From Brassica napus (Eukaryota; Streptophyta; Magnoliopsida; Brassicales; Brassicaceae), in contig NC_063447.1 of the NCBI RefSeq assembly GCF_020379485.1, positions 59,571,452 through 59,635,451 on the forward strand: a stretch of DNA of 64,000 bases. The letters run 5' to 3'. The number at the start of each line of letters is the position of its first letter. The stretch's first letter is position 1. Of the stretch, positions 48,246 to 59,335 are shown piece by piece. Under the pieces are notes generated by a model. The model worked only from the letters and a program-made list of their open reading frames with translations, had not been told where the DNA came from and did not search any database. The position numbers and the translations under genes are program-made.

Positions 48246-49586
48246 TGCGTCTCCTCCTTGGTATGGTGTTGTCAGAGAGATGAAGACGATGATGGCTTGG
48301 GACTTGTATCGGATTTTAGGTTTTATGTTTAGTTGGGCTTTCAGTATGGGCATTGTCAATGGGCCAGTTTTGATATTATATGGGCCAAGTTCTAATATTT
48401 TCACAAGTCATGTAACTGGGGATATGGAACCCTATTTTCTTAAACATTTATAAATTGTGCTGTACTTTATTTCTTAAGTTAGATGACACCAACTTTTTGG
48501 TAGAAGTATATTTCTTTCTTTACATTTTTAGAAGAATTTGGATACTAATTCCAAAATTTTAGCGTGTTTGTGGTGTTTAGGACCAACCACTGCGTTTTAA
48601 AAGAAAATCATTACTCCTAAATTAGATTGAACTATAGCGATGTTAGAACTACCATTTGATACTCTTCACATGTTTTTGTCGGTTAACTCGCTAAAGTAAC
48701 AACTGATATATGTTAACCCTACAGCTATATATAAATATTCACCATTCATGAATCATGTGTGGTATTCCACTCAAATAAATAATAAACATGGTTGAGCCAC
48801 TGGTAGACGAATATTAATTAATTTTAAAATTAAAGTTTTAACCTAGAAGGATTTAGTGCAAGTTTCTTTTTATATATCTTGTATTTTATATCTCACAAAC
48901 AATTATTGGAAAGAACTAATCATAGAAAGATAAAACTTAGCTATAGGCTACAGCACTTGCATGTATTTGGGTGGTTGGTTTACATACACGGTTGAGATCA
49001 AGTCTAACTGGACTGATTTTTCTTCTTTTCTTGACACATTGAATCAGATTGAATGAAATACTAAACGTAAAATAATTTTTAATTGAAGACGCCATCGTTA
49101 TAAATAATGAGATAGAAAATTCAAAATTGTAATTATGAGTAGGGTTATGACAATTACCTCTAATAAATAGGATGATACATAAAAAAGTTTACACAAAGAC
49201 ATAAATACATGTATATCCATCCCTTAATTTAAAAAAAAAAAAATTCAAAAGACAACTTGATGTTGGCATGCCAACTAAACAATTACTCAATTGGAGTATT
49301 TGCTATTTTGTCAAATGAAAATAAACAAAACTACACCGGTCAAGCACTAACTAACAACTAAAAGCATTCATTCAAGAAGAAAAAAACGTAGGAGTTATTA
49401 TTCAGAGTCTCTTCTAACGTCATCTACAACGAAAAAAAATCCCACAAAGACTTGACACGTTTAAACGCTCTAAATATTCATAACGCAGCGTCTTACGCGG
49501 CTTCCCTATATTCTGGCTCATCACTTGATTCCTGTTTAAAATTTTAAATATATTTGTAGTTTACACTTGATTCCTCGACTCTTCTC
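48246..49586. other. Intergenic region, nothing recognised
   Basis: It contains the former promoter side of the RPL35 relic (48246-48450) and then AT-rich spacer. Two complementary frames of 62-76 codons at 48216-48453 show no family resemblance and are not called. Confidence 0.5.
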
Positions 49587-49593
49587 TATAAAT
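49587..49593 (+). promoter_or_regulatory. TATA box of the first hydrolase gene
   Basis: TATAAAT in CTTCTCTATAAATTGG, 92 bp before the proposed ATG at 49685. Confidence 0.6.
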
Positions 49594-49684
49594 TGGACAC
49601 CACTCTCTCTCTTGGTTTTGAGCATAAGCCCTTTTAAACAAAACCAACAAGAATATCTTAATATTTGTATGAAAACAGAGCATC

Positions 49685-51741
49685 ATGGTTATGTATGAAG
49701 AGGTTAGTGACTCTATATATATATATATATATAACAGTGGGAAATGGATTAAATCATTTATGTATGAAGAGGTAGTCTAAATGTCCAATTTATTTGTTGT
49801 TTTTCTTTGTTTTGTAGAATTTCGTGTTGAACTCACGAGGCATGAAGTTGTTCACTTGTGTATGGAAACCGGTCAAGCAAGAACCAAAGGCCTTGCTCTT
49901 CTTGTGCCATGGCTACGCTGCGGAGACCAGCATCACTATGAACAGTTTCGTCTTCTTATTATCACTTTTTTTTGTTAAGTATGTCATATCGAATTTAGAT
50001 ATTTACTATCACATAACTAATAATTAAATGGGAATAATCAGGTACAGCGACGAGGCTAGCCAAGGCCGGGTTTGCAGTCTATGGAATGGACTATGAAGGA
50101 CACGGTAAATCCGAGGGACTAAGTGGTTACATTAGTAACTTTGATGATCTCGTTGATGATGTCTCTATTCATTACTCTACAATTTGTGGTAATTTTTCGA
50201 CAAAAAATGCCTTAATTATTTGTTTAGATTTTCATTAACTTAGTGAAAGAAAAAGAAATGGTTGATTGAATTGAAGAGAAAGAAGAGAATAAGGGGAAGA
50301 TGAGGTTTCTACTTGGAGAATCCATGGGAGGAGCAGTTGTGTTGCTCTTAGCTAGAAAGAAGCCTGATTTTTGGGACGGTGCCGTTTTAGTCGCACCCAT
50401 GTGTAAGGTTTGTGATTATCCTATCCTTTCATTTTGTTTCTTAGTGTTATCTTTTATTTTCAGTTGTTTCTTCATAATTATTAGTTTTTGTTAGTGATCA
50501 TTTTTTATGAAAAAATAGTATCTTTAGAAGTTGTTACTAAAAAGTAATAAAACAATTAAAAGGTTAAACAAAGTTGTTACAAAAAAGGTAATTATTTGTT
50601 TGTTTTTTTTTGCTAAGAGAATTAATTATTTTAGAATTAATTATTTGTTTTCGTTAGTGATCATATCTTAGAAAATAATATCCTTCGAAGTTGTTACTAA
50701 GAAAAGGTTGTTTTCTTGATAATGATGTGACGAAAATTGTACTTCAGACGATATAAAAACGCCAATTTATTTTTCTTGTTCCATTAAGTTCTGAATGATG
50801 CTTTAACGATTATGTATAAAATTGATATTGATTCCTAAGGTGAGCATAAACCACAAACTTTCAACAATCTAGTCTGATTATTGGATTAGCAATAAATATC
50901 CTTGAAATAGCGAGATCACCCTCCAATATCTTATCTCCTAGTTTGTAATCCACCTACTCCGCTACTTGCTACGGTAATCCTTATTGTCAATAGTTGTTAC
51001 TATAATTTAAGTAGAAAGGTTTTTATGTACAGTTAGCTGAAGAGGTAAAGCCACATCCAGTAGTGATCTCAATTCTCATAAAGCTTTGCTCGTTTATTCC
51101 AACGTGGAAAATAGTTCCAGGCAGTGATATTCTTGACATTGCGATTAAAGAACCCCACATCAGAACTCAGGTGATTGATTATGATGATCTAAGAAGCCAA
51201 GTTTTACTATAAAGCTTGATATTACTTATACGTATGATTCTTATTGATTTTTACAGGTGAGGAAGAACGAATTTTGCTACAAAGGCCGGCCTCGCCTAAA
51301 TACCGCCTACCAACTTTTGCTGGTTAGCTTGGATCTCGAGAAGAATCTTCAGGAGGTTCTAATTTTATTTAGTTATTATGGACATATGTATTTAGTAATG
51401 GTTACAATACATCATAACCTTTTTTTTTTTGATAATTAATTACTTGACTATCGCTTTTGAACTAGGTATCGATTCCTTTCATTGTTCTTCACGGAGAAGA
51501 TGATAAAGTGACGGACAAAAGCGTCAGCAAAATGCTATATGAAGTGGCTTCAAGCTCGGACAAAACAGTCAAGCTTTACCCTAACATGTGGCATGCTTTA
51601 TTGTATGGAGAAACTCCTGAAAATTCAGAAATCGTATTTACTGATGTCATAAAGTGGCTGGTGGATAGAGCCTCTGAATCTAACGGACGATTAGAGAGCG
51701 AGTTAAAACATAAGCATGATGGAGTGTTGAAGCATAAATAA
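49685..51741 (+). CDS. Monoacylglycerol lipase-type alpha/beta hydrolase, gene 1 (MAGL family)
   Basis: Seven exons: 49685-49702, 49818-49944, 50042-50188, 50277-50407, 51033-51170, 51257-51355, 51466-51741; 311 aa. From the second coding exon on, exon lengths equal those of the two downstream paralogues. Oxyanion region CHGYAAE, nucleophile elbow GESMGG (Ser), Asp in GEDDKVTD and His in MWHALLYG complete the catalytic triad. The family cleaves monoacylglycerols or lysophospholipids and is cytosolic or membrane-associated. It differs from its sisters at the start: the ATG-only exon and most of the ASETxxIKYEE exon are gone, replaced by a short exon encoding MVMYEE. It also has FVLNSRG where they have SFI(R/K)NSRG. 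A plausible ATG-containing alternative first exon lies at 49760-49771. It matches At2g39400 by position (recalled from memory). Confidence 0.88.
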
Positions 51742-52358
51742 GTACTGAGTAATACATGGTGACTTATGTTATATATTCCGTATATGTAATTTGCTCCTAA
51801 AAAAGAAACATCCTATCTGTGCAGAGATACTTGCTAAATAAGATGAAGCATTTCATATTTACTGAAAATCTCACAAGTATGCAGCATAAAAACTAGTTAA
51901 CAAACCCTCAACCAGACATATTTGTAGATAACACAGTTGAATCCAGATGATAATTCAGATTTTTGTTATATGCATAGAATTAATCAGTTTTGGTGACTTT
52001 TGTGCTGAAAACTCAATATGTAAATGTATAGAAGAAATTCAACGCCGTGGCTTTTATACCATATGCAAAATTTAAAAAGTCTCTAACAATTAAAAATAAG
52101 TTTGCCATTTTCAAATATTTTTGGCTCTTAAGTGTTTTAAGACGTATTTACTAAAGTCAGAAATAATTCGTTAGACATCATGACTAGTAGGGACATTAAT
52201 TTCAAAAAGAAACACTATATAATTAACAATTTGGGGCAGACAGTGATCAAACTCCGCTAATGGTATAAGTAAAAACTAAACCCCGTTAATATTATGAGGA
52301 TTTGTGTAGGTTAAGTACATTGTTAGGTAAGTGCATTATGTTAACCAATTATAAACGT

Positions 52359-52574
52359 TAGGGTGGTCTTCGAAAGTATAGGAATTATTTAAAATTTTAC
52401 AAAAAAAAATTAAAATAATTTTATTTTAAGAATTTTATTTAACCAATAAATTTTATTTTAAGAATTTTATTTAACCAATAAACGTTAATTAACATTAATT
52501 TCTCTTTGCAATATGTTAACCAATAAACGTTAGGGTGGTCTTCGAAAGTATAGGAATTATTTAAAATTTTACAA
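52359..52574. repeat. Direct repeats upstream of hydrolase gene 2
   Basis: AACGTTAGGGTGGTCTTCG and its ~45-bp continuation occur at about 52355 and 52525. In between, TTTTAAGAATTTTATTTAAC is present twice (about 52422 and 52452). These are small local duplications. Confidence 0.75.
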
Positions 52575-52627
52575 AAATTGGGGGTATCTTTGTATTATTT
52601 TGAACGTTGAAGGGGTGAGATACAAAA

Positions 52628-52859
52628 CAAAAGGAAGGGACGTTGTTATAGTCAGACGAGGAAGCAGAGCTCTATATTTCTTCCATTTACCTTTTCTCAA
52701 ATCTTGACTCCAAGAAAAAAAAAAAAGGAGAAAACAAGAGAAACAAAAGGAAGGGACGTTGTTATAGTCAGACGAGGAAGCAGAGCTCTATATTTCTTCC
52801 ATTTACCTTTTCTCAATTCTTGACTCCAAGAAAAAAAAAAAGGAGAAAACAAGAGAATC
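52628..52859 (+). promoter_or_regulatory. Duplicated 116-bp core promoter/leader of hydrolase gene 2
   Basis: The 116-bp unit CAAAAGGAAGGGACGTTG onward is repeated in tandem at 52628 and 52744, almost identical, ending 22 bp before the ATG. Each copy carries the same GAAGCAGAGCTCTATATTTC and T/C-rich stretch. Either could contain the transcription start, so the gene may have two equivalent core promoters or a doubled leader. Confidence 0.7.
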
Positions 52860-52880
52860 AAATTCATCTTATTTTACGTT

Positions 52881-55800
52881 ATGGTCGGTTGATTTAATAA
52901 TCTCTTGTTTCTTCTATCTGAAAGTGTCTTGTTCTTTCATCTCTAATTCTACTGATTTGGTTTTGGTGTGCAGGCGAGTGAGACAGACGACATCAAGTAC
53001 GAAGAGGTATCTGATGATTGATTGAGAACATATAGATAGATAAATCTGATGATTGATTGTTGATTATATATATATTACATATATGTAGAGTTTCATAAGG
53101 AACAGTCGAGGATTGAAGTTGTTCACGTGCAAATGGCTACCAACAAACCAAGAGCCAAGGGCTATAGTTTTCCTTTGCCATGGATACGGCATGGAATGCA
53201 GCATCACCATGAACAGTTGAGATCAACCTTTTCCTTTTTGTATATGTAGATAACTAGATATGTTTTCATAAAAAATTAAAGCGTTTACCATCCACGAGAG
53301 ACGACTAATATATACCATTCTCTAGTCTCTTGTCCAGAAACATTCCGAGTTAAGGTTCAAAAGTTCTTCGTTACCACAAACTTATATGGAAACTGTATTA
53401 ATGTTTTTGAGATCAATATGATTGGATCAGGTACTGCGAGGAGGATTGTGAAGGCTGGATTTGGGGTATATGGAATGGATTATGAAGGACATGGCAAATC
53501 CGATGGCCTTAGCGGTTATATCCCAAACTTTGACCACCTCGTTGATGATGTCTCAACTCACTATACAACTATTTGCGGTAACATTGACTTTCTGAAAATA
53601 AAAGCCAATTTATTGATTGATATTTTTGAGTGACAAAAAGGTTGTAATAAATAAAACTATACTAGACCCTGATCCGCGCGCCAGCGCGGATATGAATTTT
53701 CAGTTTTTAATTATTTATTTTATTAAATAATGTATTTGTAATATTCGTTCATATTATATTTATTAAGTAAATTTTTTTTTTCATCTTAAACTATCTATTT
53801 TTTTACGAATGTGTGATATCATATAAAAAAATGAGTATAGAATTAATTAGATAATTTTAAAAACATAAATTTTTATTTCGTGTGCGATATCATATAAATA
53901 ATGATCCGCCCAGTTAACAAAAATCATGATTATTTTATGTGTAATTTTTTTTATTTTGATCATTTCTTTAAAACTATATTAAATTTTACATATTTTAATT
54001 AGAATATTTTTAATATGTTTACCTTTTTATTTGAAATGCAACTCAATATTTTTTTAACAATTATAACAAAATATTTAAAAAATATTTTTAGAATTTGTTT
54101 GAAAAATATGAAAATTACAATTTAAATTAAAATTATCCTAAAATATGATAAGTTTTGATGTAAACGAAAACTCAAATTATGTCAAAAATAATGATATTCA
54201 ATGATAATAACAATTTTAATTGATTATTTTTAAAAAAATACATTTACAAAAATATTGTTTGAAATAAAATTCATTTATCTTTCAAATACAAATTAAAATA
54301 TTATAATTAAATAATAAAAAATATAAATAAAAACCATAAATTTAGCAAATGACAACTGAGTTATATTATGCTAAAAATTTCTTTCTAACAATTTATCAAA
54401 TGACAAATGAGTTATGAGCAAATAATACCATATAATTTTTAAAAACATCGCCATTCTTAAATATTTTTTGAATAAATAATTATTTTTAAATTTAATCAAC
54501 TGAAAATAATATCCGTACAATTGTGTGAGTCAAATTCTAGTTTTATTGATGCATGTTATATATTAGTGCTGCATGTTTTAGGTAACATTTTAATGATGCA
54601 CGTTTTTAAAAATCTCTATTATTAAAATTATGCACGTAAGGATAACTCATGAGTTTTTTTAGTTGATTAAATGACATTATGTCCAAATTTATTTAAGGAT
54701 ATTTCAATAAGTTAACTGAAAAAGATAAACAATAAAATAGGAAGTTTAAATTCATTTAAACATATTTCATTAATGTAACTGAAAAGACAAGTAATAAATT
54801 AGACAGTTTTATTCGTTTTAGGATATTTCATAAATGAAACTGAAAAAGAGAAGCAAAAAAAAAGGAATTTAATTAATGAAGTAAGAACATTTTCAAATGT
54901 GTACTTCTCTTTTAATAATATAGATACGTGTATTCGATTTGAATTATTCTCCGTTGAACGTGCGATGATATAAGGAAACAACTTATGAATGAACAACTTG
55001 AAGGTTTTTTAAATTTATTTATTTGATATTATCAGATAAATTTAAGAACTAATTTGGTATTTAAATTTCTTTGGATTGTAAAAATTAAATAGAGAGGGAA
55101 GAGAACAAAGGGAAGATGCGGTTTATGTTAGGAGAGTCAATGGGAGGAGCAGTGGTTTTGTTGCTAAGCAGGAAGAAACCTGAGTTTTGGGATGGAGCTC
55201 TCTTGGTCGCTCCAATGTGTAAGGTACCTTTTAGTTGCCTATTACTCATCTTTTTGTACCTTTTAGTTGCCTATTATTATTGGTCGGCATTATGGACCAT
55301 ATATATATATATATATATATATTATTAGATACCTTTCCATTAAAGTATGTGAAATAATCACACATATTGATCCAAGTGACTAGATTTTTAAAAGTATAGT
55401 TTTTCTTTAATTGATTTTCATGTATGTAGTTGTAGATTGATGCAAGTTAAATGCATATAAATTAAATGAAATTGTATGAATGTGGTATATACATATTTTT
55501 TCACAGATTGCAGAAGAAATGAAGCCAAGTCCTTTTGTTATTTCGATATTAACGAAGCTTATTTCGGTTATACCCAAATGGAAAATCATTCCTACTCAAG
55601 ATATCATTGATATTTCATATAAAGAGCCAGAAATCAGAAAACAGGTATGTTTATATATATCATTGTAACCAAAGTAAATAGTATATAAAACTCTGTACGA
55701 AAGGAAACTGATTAAAATACTTGATTTAACTTTTGTTCAACATGGTATGAGTTAAGGTTAGAGAAAATCCTTTATGTTACAAAGGAAGACCACGCTTGAA

Positions 55801-56305
55801 AACTGCGTATGAGCTCTTACGGATCAGCATCGACTTGGAGAAGAGACTTCAAGAGGTATTTATAAATTGTACATATATTCAAGATTCTCTTAATGCATTG
55901 ATACTCAGATTAGGCTCAAAGAGTAATATATTAGTGGTATAAATTGTAATAGAGTATAGTTTGTATAAAGAAAACTGGATAAGTATCAGTTTGGTTATAA
56001 CTTACAACTAATGCATATGATGATTATAGGTTTTATTACCGTTTATGGTATTGCACGGAGATGATGATAAAGTAACAGATAAAGCAGTGAGCCAAGAACT
56101 ATACAGGGTTGCGGTGAGTTCGGACAAGACCTTAAAGTTGTACTCTGGGATGTGGCACGGTTTGCTCAATGGCGAGACACAAGAGAACATTGAGATTGTC
56201 TTTGCTGACGTTATCGGATGGTTGGAAAAAAGAACTGAACTTGGAAATGACAGGTTTGAGTCGGAGCTTAAACATAACAATGATGGTTTTCATTTGAAGG
56301 AATAG
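52881..56305 (+). CDS. Monoacylglycerol lipase-type alpha/beta hydrolase, gene 2 (MAGL family)
   Basis: Eight exons: 52881-52883 (ATG only), 52974-53006, 53089-53215, 53431-53577, 55093-55223, 55507-55644, 55757-55855, 56030-56305; 317 aa, frame intact throughout. Exon lengths are identical to gene 3. Motifs: CHGYGMECSITMNS (oxyanion region), GMDYEGHGKSDGLS, GESMGG nucleophile, LHGDDDKVTDKAV (Asp) and SGMWHGLLNGE (His). Substrates are probably monoacylglycerols or lysophospholipids. Intron 4 (53578-55092) is 1.5 kb, against 0.25 kb in gene 3, because a 1263-bp Helitron sits in it in antisense orientation; the splice sites are untouched. Position matches At2g39410 from memory. Confidence 0.9.
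53662..54924 (-). mobile_element. Non-autonomous Helitron, copy 2, in intron 4 of hydrolase gene 2
   Basis: On the minus strand it begins TCTATATTATTAAAAGAGAA and ends with the CCGCGCTGGCGCGCGG hairpin and ATCAGGGTCTAG, inserted between A and T. Same family as 26304-27691, with matching termini and interior, but it appears to have one rather than two copies of the 105-bp internal unit. It carries no coding capacity and does not disturb the flanking exons. Confidence 0.88.
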
Positions 56306-58355
56306 TCCTTTAACTTACTACAATAGTGTTTGACTTGACACATGAAATTGTTGTGGTGAAGTGGTGTTTTGCATTTTGATTTTTTTTTGTGTGCTGCTAT
56401 TGTGTATATACATGCAATAAAAACTCTATAAATTAATAATGTTGAAATTGTAATATTTTATTGATTTTTTAAATTATAAAAAATTATTTATTTAAAAGTT
56501 CATAAATTTTAATTTTTTTGTTTCAAATAAGAAGACTATGAAAATGTGATATTTTGATTAAAAATTATATAAGAAAAACATTTTATTAAATTCTTGAGAT
56601 TTTTGGTGTGTTAAAAATATGTATCCTAATATGTAAATGCATTTTATATACAACGATCTACAAATAACATTTAAATAATAACCAAAAATTAGAAAAACTT
56701 TTCTGAAACTGTATATTAATATAATGCTTATAATTATTATATATAATTTATAGAAATTAATTATTAATTTATGATATTTTGGGATCATATATTTATATAA
56801 GATTCTTTTAAAAAAAAAAATTATACCGTTTCAGTTTGAAATATTTTTTTGTTGTGTTTATGAAGATATGAATAAAAATAAAAGAGAGCTTTAGGTTCCA
56901 TTAAAAATTGTTGGGCGTTTGTGAAAGAGAAAGATTATTGATCATAAAGCCCTTTCTCAAAAAAAAAAAGATTATTGATCATATCAACCAATGATTTAGC
57001 TCTGAATATCATGTTAATTATCAACATAATCCTGTCTCATAATAATTGAGGAAATATCCTATAACATCTACTGAGGTGATTTAATTTGACATGATCATAA
57101 TCATTGATAAACACGATCTGTATCGTCTAATAATATAAAATACATCATACTTCAAGTTGTAGAAAACTCTGTAATGATTTCTTTTTTAAAAAAAATTCCA
57201 TCGTTTGCTATCGGGGGCATATCTTTCTTGGTCCCCATTGTTAACATTTAAAGTATTAACAGTAGACGTATTTAATAATAGTTCACCTTTAACGTAAGAG
57301 CTAAGTCAACTTATGCATTATAATAAAATTCAGAGTTTTTCGACCTTTTACAACTTCTGCCACTAAAACGAATACGCAATACATTATACATACGACATAC
57401 AATAGGAAAAAATGTCAATCAAAAACACATAGTTGAAGAAGATTCTTGAAAATAACTTTATTTAGTATAAGCTTAACATTTTACCAAAAAAACACTTTGT
57501 TAACCGCATTGTGCCGGGGCCTAGTGCTTTCCACTGAAACAAGAGTTGTCATCTTGGTCTAAGCCAAAGATCTACTCTCTTCTAGTGCGAAATTATTAGT
57601 TTTATATATGGTCAAGCGGATATGAGTTCATGTTTACGGTTCATTTGAATATCCGAGAAAGAATCCATCTGTGGGTTACACCTCTCACATAGAGATTATG
57701 TCTTAATAGGTCCGAGTTTAACCCTTTTTTAGAAAAAAAAAAAAAAAACACTTAGTTTAGTATAACTATAATATCACATGGCTTTTTTTAAACAGTGTGT
57801 ATTTTATAGTAAACACGTGGTCTACTAAAAGGTAGGCACGTTTAACGGTTTGAGAGTTCCTAAATGAAAAACCGACCACAATTTTGAGATATTTTATTAT
57901 ATTTCAGTCGTCGCTTAAATCTCGATCAACGCTTTCTACATACGACAGAGTAAAAACTAAACTAACCTCCATTCATCAAAGGCTGCTGCATATTTATTTA
58001 TTGCCAGTGATATGACATGTTGAAATGATGTATCAAAAAGAAAAATATTCATTGGCGTAAAACTTTGCAATATTGAACATACAAATCTAAACTTCTCTCA
58101 TTGTATCAAGTAGTTAACAAACGGATTTTATATCTAAATTTAGAATCAAAGTTTTTAATTTAATGATACGTAAATAGTAGAAATAGTAGATCAGAGTTTT
58201 AGAAGTTTTGCATGCTTTAGTTTCCGGAACTAATCGCATGTGTTACTGTTGTAGATCTCCCATTTTTATGGTTAACTTGTTGATTATGATCATCTTCATC
58301 CGTTTAAAATTTTATTATTCAGAGATAACAAATAACATTATTAGTAATCGTAAAG
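56306..58355. other. Intergenic region between hydrolase genes 2 and 3
   Basis: AT-rich sequence. A short direct repeat AAAGATTATTGATCATA occurs at about 56931 and 56968. No gene, RNA gene or clear transposon terminus was found. Confidence 0.5.
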
Positions 58356-58745
58356 TGATAAGTTTTTTTTGGCATCTAACTTAAAATCAATTGGCAATTA
58401 GTGGATTGATCCAAGTCTCTTATATATTACTCAAGTCCCTTTCATATTTTCGATATGGGATCTTTTCTCCAATACTCTCCCTCGAAATAATGGTGTGTAT
58501 AACCATTAATCTCGCAGAATCTATCATACCCTCTCCGAAATTATGTTTTATTTTCTAGCGATTTCGACGGAACTGAACATTTATAGACCATCAGCTAATG
58601 GGATGATCGGGCCATTGTCCGGGTCGGATTAATAGATCAGGGTACTAGGCCCGCTCTGATACTATGATAAGTTTCTTGGGCTTCCAATTTAAAACCAATT
58701 GACAATTAGTGGATTGAACCAAAATTTTTTATATATTAATGAAGT
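58356..58745 (-). mobile_element. Degraded TRIM retrotransposon (Katydid-like)
   Basis: Left LTR 58356-58474 (about 119 bp); on the minus strand it starts TATTGGAGAAAAGATCCCA and ends CTTATCA. A polypurine tract GAGGGAGAG abuts it (58475-58484). The right LTR starts TGATAAGTTTCTTGGGCTTC at 58665 and is recognisable only to about 58745. The primer-binding site at 58653-58664 reads TAGTATCAGAGC, one base from the tRNA-Met complement. Internal region about 180 bp, noncoding. These features define a terminal-repeat retrotransposon in miniature; the Katydid resemblance is from memory. Confidence 0.75.
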
Positions 58746-59232
58746 TAAAGATAAAAATAATGGTTAGAGTAACGACAGTGCATGTGTTAGTGTTAACATA
58801 TTATAATGTCATGTAGACGGTATAAGTTTGATTTAGCCGACAAAAATCTCTAAAAATATGTCGAAGTTGTACAACATAACTCTCTTTTCCTGGAACTCGA
58901 AACCACCCAAGATTCTTTACCCATATTTCATTAACTTTTCTTATCCACAAAAAAAATTGAGGCATGGGGTTACTGGATTATTTGAAGAAAAAGAAAACAT
59001 TTATGAAATTTACAGAAAAATGAGGTATTCATTGTGCTATTTTGAAAGTTGAGGGGGCTGTTTACAAACGTTGCCACTTGGCAACGAAACTTTCAAAGAG
59101 TTTTTTTTTTCTTTTCAAGAAGCAAAAAAACGTGTTGGAGTACGAAGAGAGGAAAATAGTCCGTTATTTCGTCACTATCAAACCAAACGGCGTCGCATTA
59201 CCATACAGTCGTCTTCCTTTAAAACTGCTCAA

Positions 59233-59238
59233 TATAAA
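59233..59238 (+). promoter_or_regulatory. TATA box of hydrolase gene 3
   Basis: TATAAA in CTCAATATAAACAGAGCC, 98 bp upstream of the ATG at 59336. The region 58746-59232 otherwise holds only short unassigned frames. Confidence 0.6.
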
Positions 59239-59335
59239 CAGAGCCTTGCAACAATCTCTTATCATAAAACTTCTCTGTCTCCAACAAAACTGAAAGGATA
59301 GAAAGAGAGAGATTTCGATCAACCTCTTCTTGAAA

